From: Acidobacteriota bacterium | Lineage (GTDB): Bacteria > Acidobacteriota > Polarisedimenticolia > J045 | Assembly (NCBI GenBank): GCA_017994815.1 | Contig: JAGOJY010000044.1 | Location: forward strand, 1 to 34,602 | Direction of reading: 5' to 3' | Length of the DNA stretch: 34,602 nt | Shown here: one piece after another, positions 8,438 to 17,200 of the stretch | Layout of the letters: the number at the start of each line of letters is the position of its first letter | How positions within the stretch are numbered: position 1 is the stretch's first letter | Notes under the pieces: generated by a model | What the model saw: only the letters and a program-made list of their open reading frames with translations | What the model was told of the DNA's origin: nothing | Databases searched by the model: none | Made by a program: the position numbers and the translations under genes

Positions 8438-8755
8438 TCACGCCGTGCGCGCGAGGCCGACGAATTCGTCGTACGCCTCGTGGACCACCTTGAGATTCCT
8501 GACGCCGCGGCTACGCATCCACCACCCGAGGATCAGCGCGGGAATCCCCAGGAACGCCCCGAGGATCGTGATCGTCAGCAGCGCGCCGAGGAACATGACG
8601 TAGATCCCGGCCAGCTTCGGGAACTTGGCCACGTCGACGAGGTGCGCCTTCTGGGCGTGGAGCATGTCGGGGTCGCGCGAGCCGGCGGACTTCAGGTGAC
8701 CGAGCACGGTAGGCTTGTCGAGCTTCAGGAACGGACTCTTGACCAGCATCATCAT
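8438..8755 (-). CDS. Small membrane protein of unknown function
   Basis: 105 residues starting MMMLVKSPFLKLDK. The start at 8755 is chosen for AAGGAG 8 nt upstream; a longer frame exists but its first 56 residues are Ala/Arg-rich and unconvincing. A cytoplasmic-looking segment (to about 50) is followed by one long or two short membrane helices (about 52-85: LAGIYVMFLGALLTITILGA, then FLGIPALILGWWM), then a charged tail with VRNLKVVHEAYDEFVGLA. Divergent from the sigma factor gene, with a 140-bp spacer. No family recognised. Confidence 0.7.
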   Translation of the reverse strand: MMMLVKSPFLKLDKPTVLGHLKSAGSRDPDMLHAQKAHLVDVAKFPKLAGIYVMFLGALLTITILGAFLGIPALILGWWMRSRGVRNLKVVHEAYDEFVGLARTA

Positions 8756-8823
8756 CGTGTTTCTCCTTTCAACCTCGCATTGCGCAGGCGCGCGGCCGCG
8801 ACCGTCATTGGCGGGCGAAAAAA

Positions 8824-8853
8824 TTGCGGCCGTTGGTCCGGCTCTGCTAACTT
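8824..8853 (+). promoter_or_regulatory. Possible promoter of the sigma factor-kinase operon
   Basis: TTGCGG (8824-8829), 18-nt spacer, TAACTT (8848-8853), 42 nt before the sigma factor ATG. It resembles a housekeeping promoter, but both boxes are imperfect. Confidence 0.35.
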
Positions 8854-8895
8854 CGCCTGCGGCGGTTGCCAGGCGTTTTGCCGCGGAGGTGGGAG

Positions 8896-9447
8896 ATGTC
8901 GGAGCGGCCGGCTGACGAAACACTTATCCAGCCGGACTGCGCGCCGGATCTCGACGACCTGTTCTGCGCCGCCTACGCCGAGCTGCGCCGGCTCGCCTCC
9001 GCCGTGCGCCGCCGCGAGCACACCCCGACCCTCAACCCGACCGCGCTGGTGAACGAGGCCTGGCTGAAGCTCGCCGGGTCCCCGCCGGTCGGCTCGCTCT
9101 CCCCCCTGCACTTCAAGCGGATCGCGGCGCGCGCGATGCGCCAGGTGCTGGTGGAGGCCGCACGGCGACGCCACGCGGGAAAGCGGGCCGGGGGGCACGC
9201 GGTGACCTTCGACGAGGCGCTCGTTCCGGCGCGGGAAGGCGCGGCCGACATCCTCGCGCTCGACACGGCGCTGGAGGAACTGGCGCGCCTGCAGCCGCGG
9301 CAGGCCAAGCTCGTCGAGCTGCGGTTCTTCGGCGGGCTGGAGGTCGGCGAGGTGGCGCGGGCGCTCGACATCTCGGAGGCCACGGCCCTGCGCGACTGGC
9401 GCGCCGCCCGGGCGTGGCTCGCGCGCCGGCTGCGCGCGGCGCCCTGA
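8896..9447 (+). CDS. ECF-type RNA polymerase sigma factor
   Basis: 183 residues. Region 2-like segment: LDDLFCAAYAELRRLASAVRRRE, then LNPTALVNEAWLKL and HFKRIAARAMRQVLVEAARRR; region 4: LEELARLQPRQAKLVELRFFGGLEVGEVARAL with helix-turn-helix ISEATALRDWRAARAWLARRL. NPTALVNEAWLKL and the RxMRxILVDxAR-like stretch are marks of the ECF subgroup common in Acidobacteria and Planctomycetes that is encoded next to Ser/Thr kinases. Start at ATG 8896 chosen for GGAGGTGGGAG directly upstream. The kinase gene begins 7 bp after the stop, so they form an operon; no anti-sigma gene is visible and the kinase is the likely regulator (inference). Confidence 0.93.
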   Translation: MSERPADETLIQPDCAPDLDDLFCAAYAELRRLASAVRRREHTPTLNPTALVNEAWLKLAGSPPVGSLSPLHFKRIAARAMRQVLVEAARRRHAGKRAGGHAVTFDEALVPAREGAADILALDTALEELARLQPRQAKLVELRFFGGLEVGEVARALDISEATALRDWRAARAWLARRLRAAP

Positions 9448-9454
9448 GCGCGCG

Positions 9455-12118
9455 ATGGAACCGGCGCGCTGGGACGCGATCCAGGACCTCTTTCACCGCG
9501 CGGCGGCGCTGCCGGCTCCCGCGCGGGTCGCGTACATCCGGGACGCGGCCGGCGACGACGCCGAGCTGATCGCCGAGGTGACGGCGCTGCTCGAGGAGGA
9601 CGGGCGCGGCGGCTCGCTCCTCGACCGCGAGCTGGCCGACATGGCGGGCGCGCTGATCGACGCTGCGGACGGAACGCTGCCGCGGCAGGCGTTCGGCCCG
9701 TACAGGATCCGCGGCATCCTCGGCGAAGGGGGGATGGGCGTCGTTTACCTCGCCAAGCGCTCCGACCTGGGCAACCTCGTGGCGGTCAAGGTCCTGCGCG
9801 ACGCGTGGCTCTCGCGGTCAAGGCGCGAGCGGTTCTCCGCCGAGCAGCGCACCCTTGCGCAACTCGGCCACCCCTCGATCGCACGCCTGTTCGACGCCGA
9901 CGCCCTCGAGGACGGCACGCCGTGGTTCGCGATGGAGTACGTCGAGGGTCAACCGCTGACCGAGTACTGCCGCTCGCGCGGGACTTCGATCGAGGGCCGG
10001 CTGGAACTCATGCGCGCCGTCTGCGAGGCGGTGCAGTACGCGCACGGCCAGGCGGTGATCCACCGTGACCTGAAGCCGTCGAACATCCTCGTCACGCCGA
10101 ACGGGACCGTGAAGCTCCTGGACTTCGGGATCGCCAAGCACCTGGAGGCGCTCGACGCGCCGGTCGAGCAGACGCGGACCGGGTTGCGGATGATGACGCC
10201 GGCCTACGCTTCGCCGGAGCAGATCCGCGGCGAGCCGGTCGGCATTCGCTCCGACATCTACTCGCTCGGCGTGGTGCTCTACGAGCTGCTCACCGAGCGC
10301 CTGCCGTTCGACCTCGCGGGTGCGGGGCCGGCCGAGGCGCTGGCGATCGCCGGCCAGCGCGAGCCGGAGCGGCCGTCGGCGCTGGCGCGGCGGGCCGCCC
10401 GCGCGACCCGGGCCGGCGCGGGGCGCGGGCCTTTGCCGCGCTCGGCCGGCGGCGTGGCATGGTCCGACCTCGACGTGCTGTGCCTGACGGCGATGCACAA
10501 GGACCCGCAGCGCCGCTACCCGACGGTGGAGGCGTTGATCCGCGACGTCGACCGCTACCTGGCCGGGGAGCCGCTCCTGGCCCGTCGCGACACCGTCGGC
10601 TACCGGCTGGGCAAGTTCGTGCGCCGTCACCGCCGTGCCGTCACCGCGGCCGGCCTGGTGCTCCTCGCGATCGTCGGGCTGGTGGCGTTCTACACCGTGC
10701 GCCTCGGGCACGCGCGCAACGAGGCCCTGGCGCAGGCGGCGCGGACCGAGCGGATCCAGCGCTTCATGCTGAGCCTGTTCGAGGGCGGCGACGAGGCGGC
10801 CGGGCCCGCCGAGGACCTGCGGGTGGTTTCGCTGATCGAGCGCGGGGCCCAGGAAGCGCGGCAGCTCTCCGCGGAGCCGCTGGTGCAGGCCGAGTTGCTC
10901 GGGACGCTGGGCGGGATCCAGCAGAAGCTCGGCAAGCTCGACGCGGCGGGGGAGTTGCTGCGCTCCGCGCTCGACCAGAAGCGCCGGCTGCACGGCGCGG
11001 AGCATTCCGAGGTCGCCGGGGCGCTGGTGGCGCTCGGCCTTCTGCGGGCCGACCAGGCCCGCTACGACGAGGCCGAGCAACTCGTCCGCCAGGGGTTGGA
11101 CATGTCGCGGCGCACGCTGCCGTCCGGGCACCCGGACATCGCCGCGGCGACGACGGCGCTGGGCCACGTGCTGGTCGAGCGCGGGGCGTATGCGGATGCG
11201 ACGCGCGTGCTGGAGGAGGCGCTCCGTCTGCACGTGCCCGGTGGCAAGGCGACCGCCGAGACGAGCGGCGCCCTACACGAACTGTCCAACGCGCACTTCT
11301 ACGCCGGCGACTACGCCGAGGCCAAGGCGCTGACCGAGCGCGTGCTGGCGATCGACCGAACGCTGTACGGCGAGAAGCACCCACACGTGGCCGACGACCT
11401 CGTCGACCTGGGCGCGATCGAGCACGAGCAGGGCCGGTACGCGGAGGCCGAGCGCTACTACCGCCAGGCGCTGGACATGACGCGCGGCTGGTTCGGCACG
11501 AACCACTACAAGACGGCGTCGAACCTGACGATGCTCGGCCGCTCGCTGCTGTTCCAGGAGCGCTTCGACGAGGCGGTGGCCTGCCTCGACGAGGCGCGCG
11601 GGATCCAGGAGCGGGTCTTCGGGCCCGATCACCCGCGCGTCGCGTCGGTGTTGAACGAACTCGGGTCGATCGCGCTGCAGCGGGGCGACCACGACGCCGC
11701 AGAGGCGGCGTTCGGCAGGATGGCCGCGATCTACCGCGCGGCCTACCCGGGCGGACACTACCTGACGGGGACGGCGCTCTCGAACCTCGGCAGCGTCGCG
11801 CTGGCGCGCGGCCGGAACGCGGAGGCCGAGCGGCTGTTCCGCGAGGCGGCCGCGATCTACGCCACCGCGCTCGCGCCCGGGCACCCGAACACCGCGATCG
11901 CGAGGATCAAGCTCGGGCGTTCGCTGCTGCGGCAGCGGCGGTACATCGAGGCCGAGCGGGAGACCCTCGCGGGACACGAGATCCTGGCGCGGCAGGCGGA
12001 CCCGTCGATCAGCTACCTGCGCGCCGCGCGGGACGACCTGGTCGTGATCTACGGGGCGCTCGGGCAGCCGGAGCGGGCAGAGCGCTTCCGCCTCATGGCG
12101 TCTTCGCGGGAGCGTTGA
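9455..12118 (+). CDS. Membrane Ser/Thr protein kinase with extracytoplasmic TPR domain
   Basis: 887 residues. The N-terminal 80 residues (WDAIQDLF...LLEEDG) are the extension typical of this kinase group. Hanks-type kinase at about 83-375: glycine loop GEGGMG (90-95), VAVKVL with Lys112, HRDLKPSN (203-210, catalytic Asp205), DFG (223-225), YASPEQIRGE, SDIYSLGVVLYELL. All catalytic residues are present. An Arg/Ala-rich insert sits at about 307-333. One membrane helix at about 396-415 is followed by tandem TPRs to the C-terminus (about 450-880; repeated GxYxEAExxxRxAL and HPxxA...LG patterns of the TPR_12 type). Expected topology: kinase in the cytoplasm, TPRs outside. It lies 7 bp after the sigma factor gene; likely they form one signalling unit, with the TPRs sensing or scaffolding and the kinase acting on the sigma factor or other targets (inference). 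Confidence 0.93.
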   Translation: MEPARWDAIQDLFHRAAALPAPARVAYIRDAAGDDAELIAEVTALLEEDGRGGSLLDRELADMAGALIDAADGTLPRQAFGPYRIRGILGEGGMGVVYLAKRSDLGNLVAVKVLRDAWLSRSRRERFSAEQRTLAQLGHPSIARLFDADALEDGTPWFAMEYVEGQPLTEYCRSRGTSIEGRLELMRAVCEAVQYAHGQAVIHRDLKPSNILVTPNGTVKLLDFGIAKHLEALDAPVEQTRTGLRMMTPAYASPEQIRGEPVGIRSDIYSLGVVLYELLTERLPFDLAGAGPAEALAIAGQREPERPSALARRAARATRAGAGRGPLPRSAGGVAWSDLDVLCLTAMHKDPQRRYPTVEALIRDVDRYLAGEPLLARRDTVGYRLGKFVRRHRRAVTAAGLVLLAIVGLVAFYTVRLGHARNEALAQAARTERIQRFMLSLFEGGDEAAGPAEDLRVVSLIERGAQEARQLSAEPLVQAELLGTLGGIQQKLGKLDAAGELLRSALDQKRRLHGAEHSEVAGALVALGLLRADQARYDEAEQLVRQGLDMSRRTLPSGHPDIAAATTALGHVLVERGAYADATRVLEEALRLHVPGGKATAETSGALHELSNAHFYAGDYAEAKALTERVLAIDRTLYGEKHPHVADDLVDLGAIEHEQGRYAEAERYYRQALDMTRGWFGTNHYKTASNLTMLGRSLLFQERFDEAVACLDEARGIQERVFGPDHPRVASVLNELGSIALQRGDHDAAEAAFGRMAAIYRAAYPGGHYLTGTALSNLGSVALARGRNAEAERLFREAAAIYATALAPGHPNTAIARIKLGRSLLRQRRYIEAERETLAGHEILARQADPSISYLRAARDDLVVIYGALGQPERAERFRLMASSRER

Positions 12119-12227
12119 GGAATCCGTCCCGGCAGGATGACCAGTCGAGCCGCGGATCGTCGCCTCGCCTCCCGGAACTTACCGGGAAATGACGAGTCTG
12201 CTGGCAAACACGGCACGGACTCTGGGT

Positions 12228-12233
12228 TAAGAT
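12228..12233 (+). promoter_or_regulatory. Possible -10 box (TAAGAT) for the Nramp-UspA gene
   Basis: GGGTTAAGATAG lies 43 nt before the proposed TTG start. It is the same hexamer as at 528 and 23614. No clear -35 box. Confidence 0.3.
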
Positions 12234-12276
12234 AGCCAATTCGCGAGCGCGGAGGAGGGACCGCACGGAGCATCGG

Positions 12277-14187
12277 TTGAGGAGTTCATCGCTCGATCCG
12301 CCCGGCAGGCGCCCGCCGACCCTGGGTTCGGCGAACGACATGGTCCCGGTCCCGGCGGAGCCCGGGTGGCGCCGCTGGTTCGCAGTCGCCGGGCCGGCGT
12401 TGATGGTCTCCGTCGGCTACATGGACCCCGGCAACTGGGCGACCGACCTCGCGGGCGGCAGCCGGTACGAGTACCGGCTGCTCTGGGTCCTGCTGATGTC
12501 GAACTTGATGGCCGTGCTGCTGCAATCGCTGTCGGCGCGGCTCGGGATCATCCGGCGCCGCGACCTGGCGCAGGCCTCGCGCGAGGTCTACCCCCGGGCG
12601 GTCAACCTCCCGCTGTACGGGCTGGCCGAGGTCGCGATCTGCGCCTGCGACCTGGCGGAGGTCATCGGCTCGGCGATCGCGCTGAAGCTGCTGTTCGGCC
12701 TGCCGCTCCTGATCGGCGTGGTGATCACGACGGTGGACGTGCTGTTCCTGCTCGCGTTGATGCGGTTCGGCATTCGCAAGCTGGAGGCGCTGATCGTCTC
12801 GCTGGTCGGGACGATCGCGGTCGCGTTCGCCGTCGAGACGATCTTGGCCCGGCCGGACTGGGGCTCGATGGCGCTCGGGTTCGTCCCCGGGTTCCCGGAC
12901 GGCGGCGCGCTGTACATCGCGATCGGGATCCTCGGCGCGACGGTGATGCCGCACAACCTGTACCTGCACTCCGCGCTGGTGCAGACGCGCCGGTTCTCCG
13001 GTGGCCCCGGCGAGACGCGGCGCGCTATCCGCGCCAACACTCTCGACTCGACGTTCGCGCTGAACCTCGCGTTCTTCGTCAACGCCGCGATCCTCGTGCT
13101 GGCGGCGGCGGTGTTCTACCGCCACGGCTACCGCGACGTGGCCGAAATCCAGGACGCGCACAGGTTGCTCGAGCCGCTGCTCGGCGCGGCGATCGCGCCG
13201 ATCGCGTTCGCCGTCGCCCTCCTCGCCTCCGGGCAGAGCTCGACGGTCACCGGCACGTTGGCCGGACAGATCGTGATGGAGGGTTACCTCGACCTGCGCA
13301 TCCGCCCGTGGCTGCGGCGCATCCTCACGCGCGTGGCGGCGGTGGTGCCGGCGATCCTGACGATCGTCTATTTCGGGGAGGACGCGACCGGCGACCTCCT
13401 GGTGCTGAGCCAGGTCGTGCTCTCCTTGCAGCTGCCGTTCGCCACCATCCCGCTGATCCACTTCGTCTCCGACCGCAAGGCGATGGGCGAGCACGCGATC
13501 GGTCCCGTGCTGCGCATTTTGGCCTGGGCGACGGCGCTGGTGATCGTCGGCCTGAACGTGTGGCTGGTCGTGCAGACGGCCAACGGCTGGATCGCCTCCG
13601 GCGGGGCGTGGGCCACGGCGCTGATCCTGCCCTTCGGCGTGGCGATCGTGGCGCTCCTCGCGTTCGTCACGTTCCAGCCCTGGCTCGCGCGGCGGCGCAA
13701 GGCGACGCCCGACATCCACCACGGCGCCGAGCCGGCAGCGATCTCGTTCGAGGCGCCGGCACCGGTCCGGAAGGTCGCGATCGCGCTCGACTTCTCGGGC
13801 CACGAGGAGAAGCTGATCCGCGAGGCGCTGCGGCACCTCGGCGCGAGCCGCCCCGAGCTGGCGCTGCTCCACGTCGTCGAGAGCGCGCCGGCCCGCGCGT
13901 TCGGCCGCGAGGCCGCGGACAAGGAGATGCGCGCGGACGCCGCGCGGCTGGAGGAGTTCGCCCGGGCGCTGCGCAACCTCGGCTACACGGTCGCGACGGG
14001 GCTGGGCGCCGGCGCGCCCGCGCGCGAGCTGGCGCGGCTGGTCGGCGAATTCGGGGCCGAACTCGTCATCCTCGGCGGGCACGGGCATCGCGGGCTCTCG
14101 GACATGCTGCACGGCACGACCGCCGAGGCGCTGCGCCACCGCGTCCACGCCAGCGTGCTGGTCATCCCGCTCGGCGCCGCGGAGTAG
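12277..14187 (+). CDS. Nramp-family divalent metal transporter fused to a C-terminal UspA domain
   Basis: 636 residues. Residues about 33-470 are an Nramp (MntH-type) proton-coupled Mn2+/Fe2+ importer: TM1 metal-site motif DPGNWATD (50-57), TM6 motif MPHNLYLHS (224-232), GQSSTVTGTLAGQ; about eleven hydrophobic helices. Residues about 490-634 are a universal stress protein fold beginning VRKVAIALDFSG, with nucleotide-site pattern G-GH-G-x9-GT (GGHGHRGLSDMLHGTT) and end strand ASVLVIPLG. The fusion suggests nucleotide or stress control of metal uptake (inference). Start taken as TTG 12277, with GGAG 6 nt upstream; ATG 12340 is the alternative and has no Shine-Dalgarno. Metal specificity cannot be fixed by sequence alone. 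Convergent with the large protease gene. Confidence 0.92.
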   Translation: MRSSSLDPPGRRPPTLGSANDMVPVPAEPGWRRWFAVAGPALMVSVGYMDPGNWATDLAGGSRYEYRLLWVLLMSNLMAVLLQSLSARLGIIRRRDLAQASREVYPRAVNLPLYGLAEVAICACDLAEVIGSAIALKLLFGLPLLIGVVITTVDVLFLLALMRFGIRKLEALIVSLVGTIAVAFAVETILARPDWGSMALGFVPGFPDGGALYIAIGILGATVMPHNLYLHSALVQTRRFSGGPGETRRAIRANTLDSTFALNLAFFVNAAILVLAAAVFYRHGYRDVAEIQDAHRLLEPLLGAAIAPIAFAVALLASGQSSTVTGTLAGQIVMEGYLDLRIRPWLRRILTRVAAVVPAILTIVYFGEDATGDLLVLSQVVLSLQLPFATIPLIHFVSDRKAMGEHAIGPVLRILAWATALVIVGLNVWLVVQTANGWIASGGAWATALILPFGVAIVALLAFVTFQPWLARRRKATPDIHHGAEPAAISFEAPAPVRKVAIALDFSGHEEKLIREALRHLGASRPELALLHVVESAPARAFGREAADKEMRADAARLEEFARALRNLGYTVATGLGAGAPARELARLVGEFGAELVILGGHGHRGLSDMLHGTTAEALRHRVHASVLVIPLGAAE

Positions 14188-14206
14188 GGTCTGCTCGAAG
14201 AGAAGA

Positions 14207-14236
14207 ACGGGGACAGGTGTTTCCACCTGTCCCCGT
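14207..14236. repeat. GGGGACAGG palindrome, copy 3 (convergent junction)
   Basis: ACGGGGACAGGTG (14207-14219), loop TTTC, CACCTGTCCCCGT (14224-14236): 13 perfect pairs. It fills most of the 53-bp gap between the Nramp-UspA stop and the end of the reverse-strand protease gene. Confidence 0.9.
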
Positions 14237-14240
14237 CCGG

Positions 14241-17200
14241 TCAGGGGCAGGGGCCGTCGGACTGCTGGTTGCGCGGTCCGGTGCTGGCGTTGCCGGCGGG
14301 GCCCTCGCCGGCGGAGTTCGCGGCGCGCACGAGGTACCAGTACGCGCCGCCGCTCACGGGAAGTTCGTCGAGAACCGGCCCGGTGGCCGTCCCGGTCGTG
14401 GACAGGCGCAGGCAGGACTCGACGGCCGGCGTGAGCAGGTCCGGCAGCGTGCCGCCGTCGCCGCGGTACACGTTGTAGAACGACGAACCGGCCACGGTGT
14501 CCCAGCGCTGTTCCAGCTTGCCGGTCCACGCGACGCCACCCACCTCGGTCGACGGCACCGCCGTGACGCAGTCGTTGCAGACGAAGCCAAGCGCGCTGGT
14601 CAGGACCAGCTGCCAGGCCGTCAGCGTCCCGGTGTCGCCGCCGGCGTTGTCCTTGACCTCGAGCTGCCACGCGCCGTTGGCCGGGATGCCGTTCAGGCCC
14701 GACAACGGCTCGTCGGGCCGGTAGGAACCGCTGAACGGGGCCGAGCCGCTGGCGATCGGCGTCGTCGCCTGGTCGTCGAAGGTCGTGCCGGTGAAGTTGT
14801 CGCCGGAACTGCCGCGCCGGTTCGAGAGCACGACGCGCACGCCGTTGGGTCCGATCAGGGTCAGCGTGAGGTCGCCGTCGAACGTGTGCGTCAGCGACAG
14901 CACGACGTTCACGTCCTGCACCAGCGAGGTGTCCGTCACCGTCACGGTCGAGGTCACGGTCGTGTTGTCGGGGATCGGCTTCGGCAGGTCGCTCGCCGTG
15001 TACGTGTTCGTCGCCGAGCCCGGGGCGCCGACGAGTGCCGTGAACGAATCGAGGAACGATCCCTCGGCCGTGACGATCGCCAGGCCGAACGGGATCTCGG
15101 TGCCGCACGGCACGGTCGGGCCGACGGTGTAGGCGAAGTGCGGCGCGAGGCTGGAGGCGCTTGCCCCGGCCGCCATGTCCGGGTACGTCGCCGAGGCACG
15201 CGTGACGGTGACGCCCGGCAGCGTGGTCGAGATCGTGGCCGAGATCCCGGTCAGCGGAACCGTTCCCGAGTTGCGCAGCACGACCGGCAGGACCACGTCC
15301 TCGCCCCGGTCGACGACGCCGTCGTCGGAGTGCGTCCCGCCGGCGAGGCACGAGTCCTGGCCGGCGCTCGACAGGTACGACGCGTCGGCGCCGCACGACC
15401 CGGACGGGTACGTGACCTGCAGGGTCCAGTCGACGATCGAACCGGTGTCCGAACCGGCGTTGTCCACGACCTTGAGCTGCCAGCTCCCGGCGGCGCCGAT
15501 CCCGTTCAGGGCCGAGAGCGGTGCGTCGGGCCGGAACGAGCCGCTGAACGGCGCCGAGCCGCTCGCGATCGGCGTCGCCGCCTGGTCGTCGAAGACCGTG
15601 CCGGTGAAGTTGTCGCCGCTGCTCCCGCGCCGGTTGGACAGCTGCACGCTCACCCCGTTCGGCCCGACGAGGTAGATCGAGAGGTCGCCGTCGTACGTGT
15701 GGGTGATGTTGACGATCACGTTGACGTCCTGCACCGGGCCGCTGTCGGCGACGATGATCGTGCTGGCGACACCGCTGGGCGTGCTGTCGGGGATCGGCAG
15801 CGGCGTGTCGCTGCTGGGATACCCGACGGTCTGGTGCCGGCCGGTCTCGAACGTGAAGTAGTTGCCGGCGTTGTCGTCGGCGACCGTGTTGCCGACGGCG
15901 TCCGAGGACTCGACCGCGTAGCTGTAGGTCGAGCACTCCGCGAGCCCGGTCAGGAGCAGGTGGTGCGCGGTGACCAGCGCCGGGTCGGAGGTCGTCGATC
16001 CCGGCGGGGTGGTCACGTCGTAGCGGACCGTGCTCGAGGCGTCTTCGTTTGTGACCCAGCTGATCAGCGCGCTGCTGTCGGTCACGTCCGAGGCCGTGAC
16101 CGACGTGATCACGGGACGCACGCAGTCCACCGCCGCCGCGTCGGTGTGCGGGATGTCGTGCCCGCCCTGCCCGTCGTCGGCGTCGATGTAGGTCACGCTG
16201 ACGGTGTCGCCGTCGGCGACCGACAGCAGCCCGTCACCGTGCGCCGGGGCCCCGGTGGTCAACCCGATGCTGCCGAGGAAGGTGTCCTCGTGCGGCGCGG
16301 GCTGCGCCACGAGCGTGACGATTTCCGGAGTGGTCTCGTTGCCCGAGCCGACGGCAACCGTCAGTGAAGGGGCTCCGGCCAGCGTCGTGTCCTTGACCGA
16401 GATGCCGGCCGTGGCGCTGCAGCTATAGGCGTCCGCGTCGAGGCGGAGCGTCGCGCCGCAGTCCTCGGCGGGGTAGAGCAGGGTCAGTGTCCAGCCGACG
16501 ATCGTGCCCGAGTCCCCGCCGGCGCTGTCGACGACCTGGAGCGTCCAGCTGCCTGTCGCCGGGATGCCGTCGAGGGACGCGAGTGGCGTGTCGGGCTGGA
16601 ACGTCCCTCTGTACGGCGACGTGCCGCTGGCGATCGGCGTCGTGGCGGAGTCGTCGAACGTGGTCCCGGTGTAGTTGTCGCCGGAGCCGCCGTGCCGCTG
16701 CGACAGCGTGACGGTCGTTCCGTTCGGGCCGACCAGGTACAGCGAGATGTCGCCGTCGTAAGTGTGGGCGATGTCCACGGTGACGTTGACGTCGAGCACC
16801 GTGTTCGTGTCCGCCAAGACGATCGTGCTCGACGCGCCGGCCGGCGCGTTGTCCGGGATCGGCACCGGCGTATCGCTGCTGGCATAGCTCGGGTTGACGT
16901 TCTTCGGCGTGCGGAAGGTGTAGTACGCCCCGCCGTTGTCGTCGAGCGCCGTGTTGCCGGCCGCGTCCGCCGACTCGACGGAGTAGTAGTGCAGCGAGCA
17001 CTCGGGAAGCTGTTCGAGCTGACGCAGGTGGTCCGTGACCAGCGCCGGGTCGCTCGAGAGCGAGCCGGGCGGGATCGTCCGCCCGTAGTGCACCACGCTC
17101 GTGGAGATCTCGTCCGTGGACCAGTGCACCTGGGCCTGACTGCCGGTCACGTTGTCCGCGAACACGCCGCTGATCGCCGGCGCGACGCAGTCCACCGCGG

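Noticed and set aside
12366..16367. Open frame of 1,333 codons spanning the Nramp and protease genes
   Set aside because: Runs out of frame with one real gene and antisense to another, through the palindrome between them; composition is typical of a shadow frame.
14590..16900. Similar DNA blocks within the protease gene as a mobile repeat
   Set aside because: They are the three P-domains of one protein, in one frame and equally spaced; protein domain repetition explains them.
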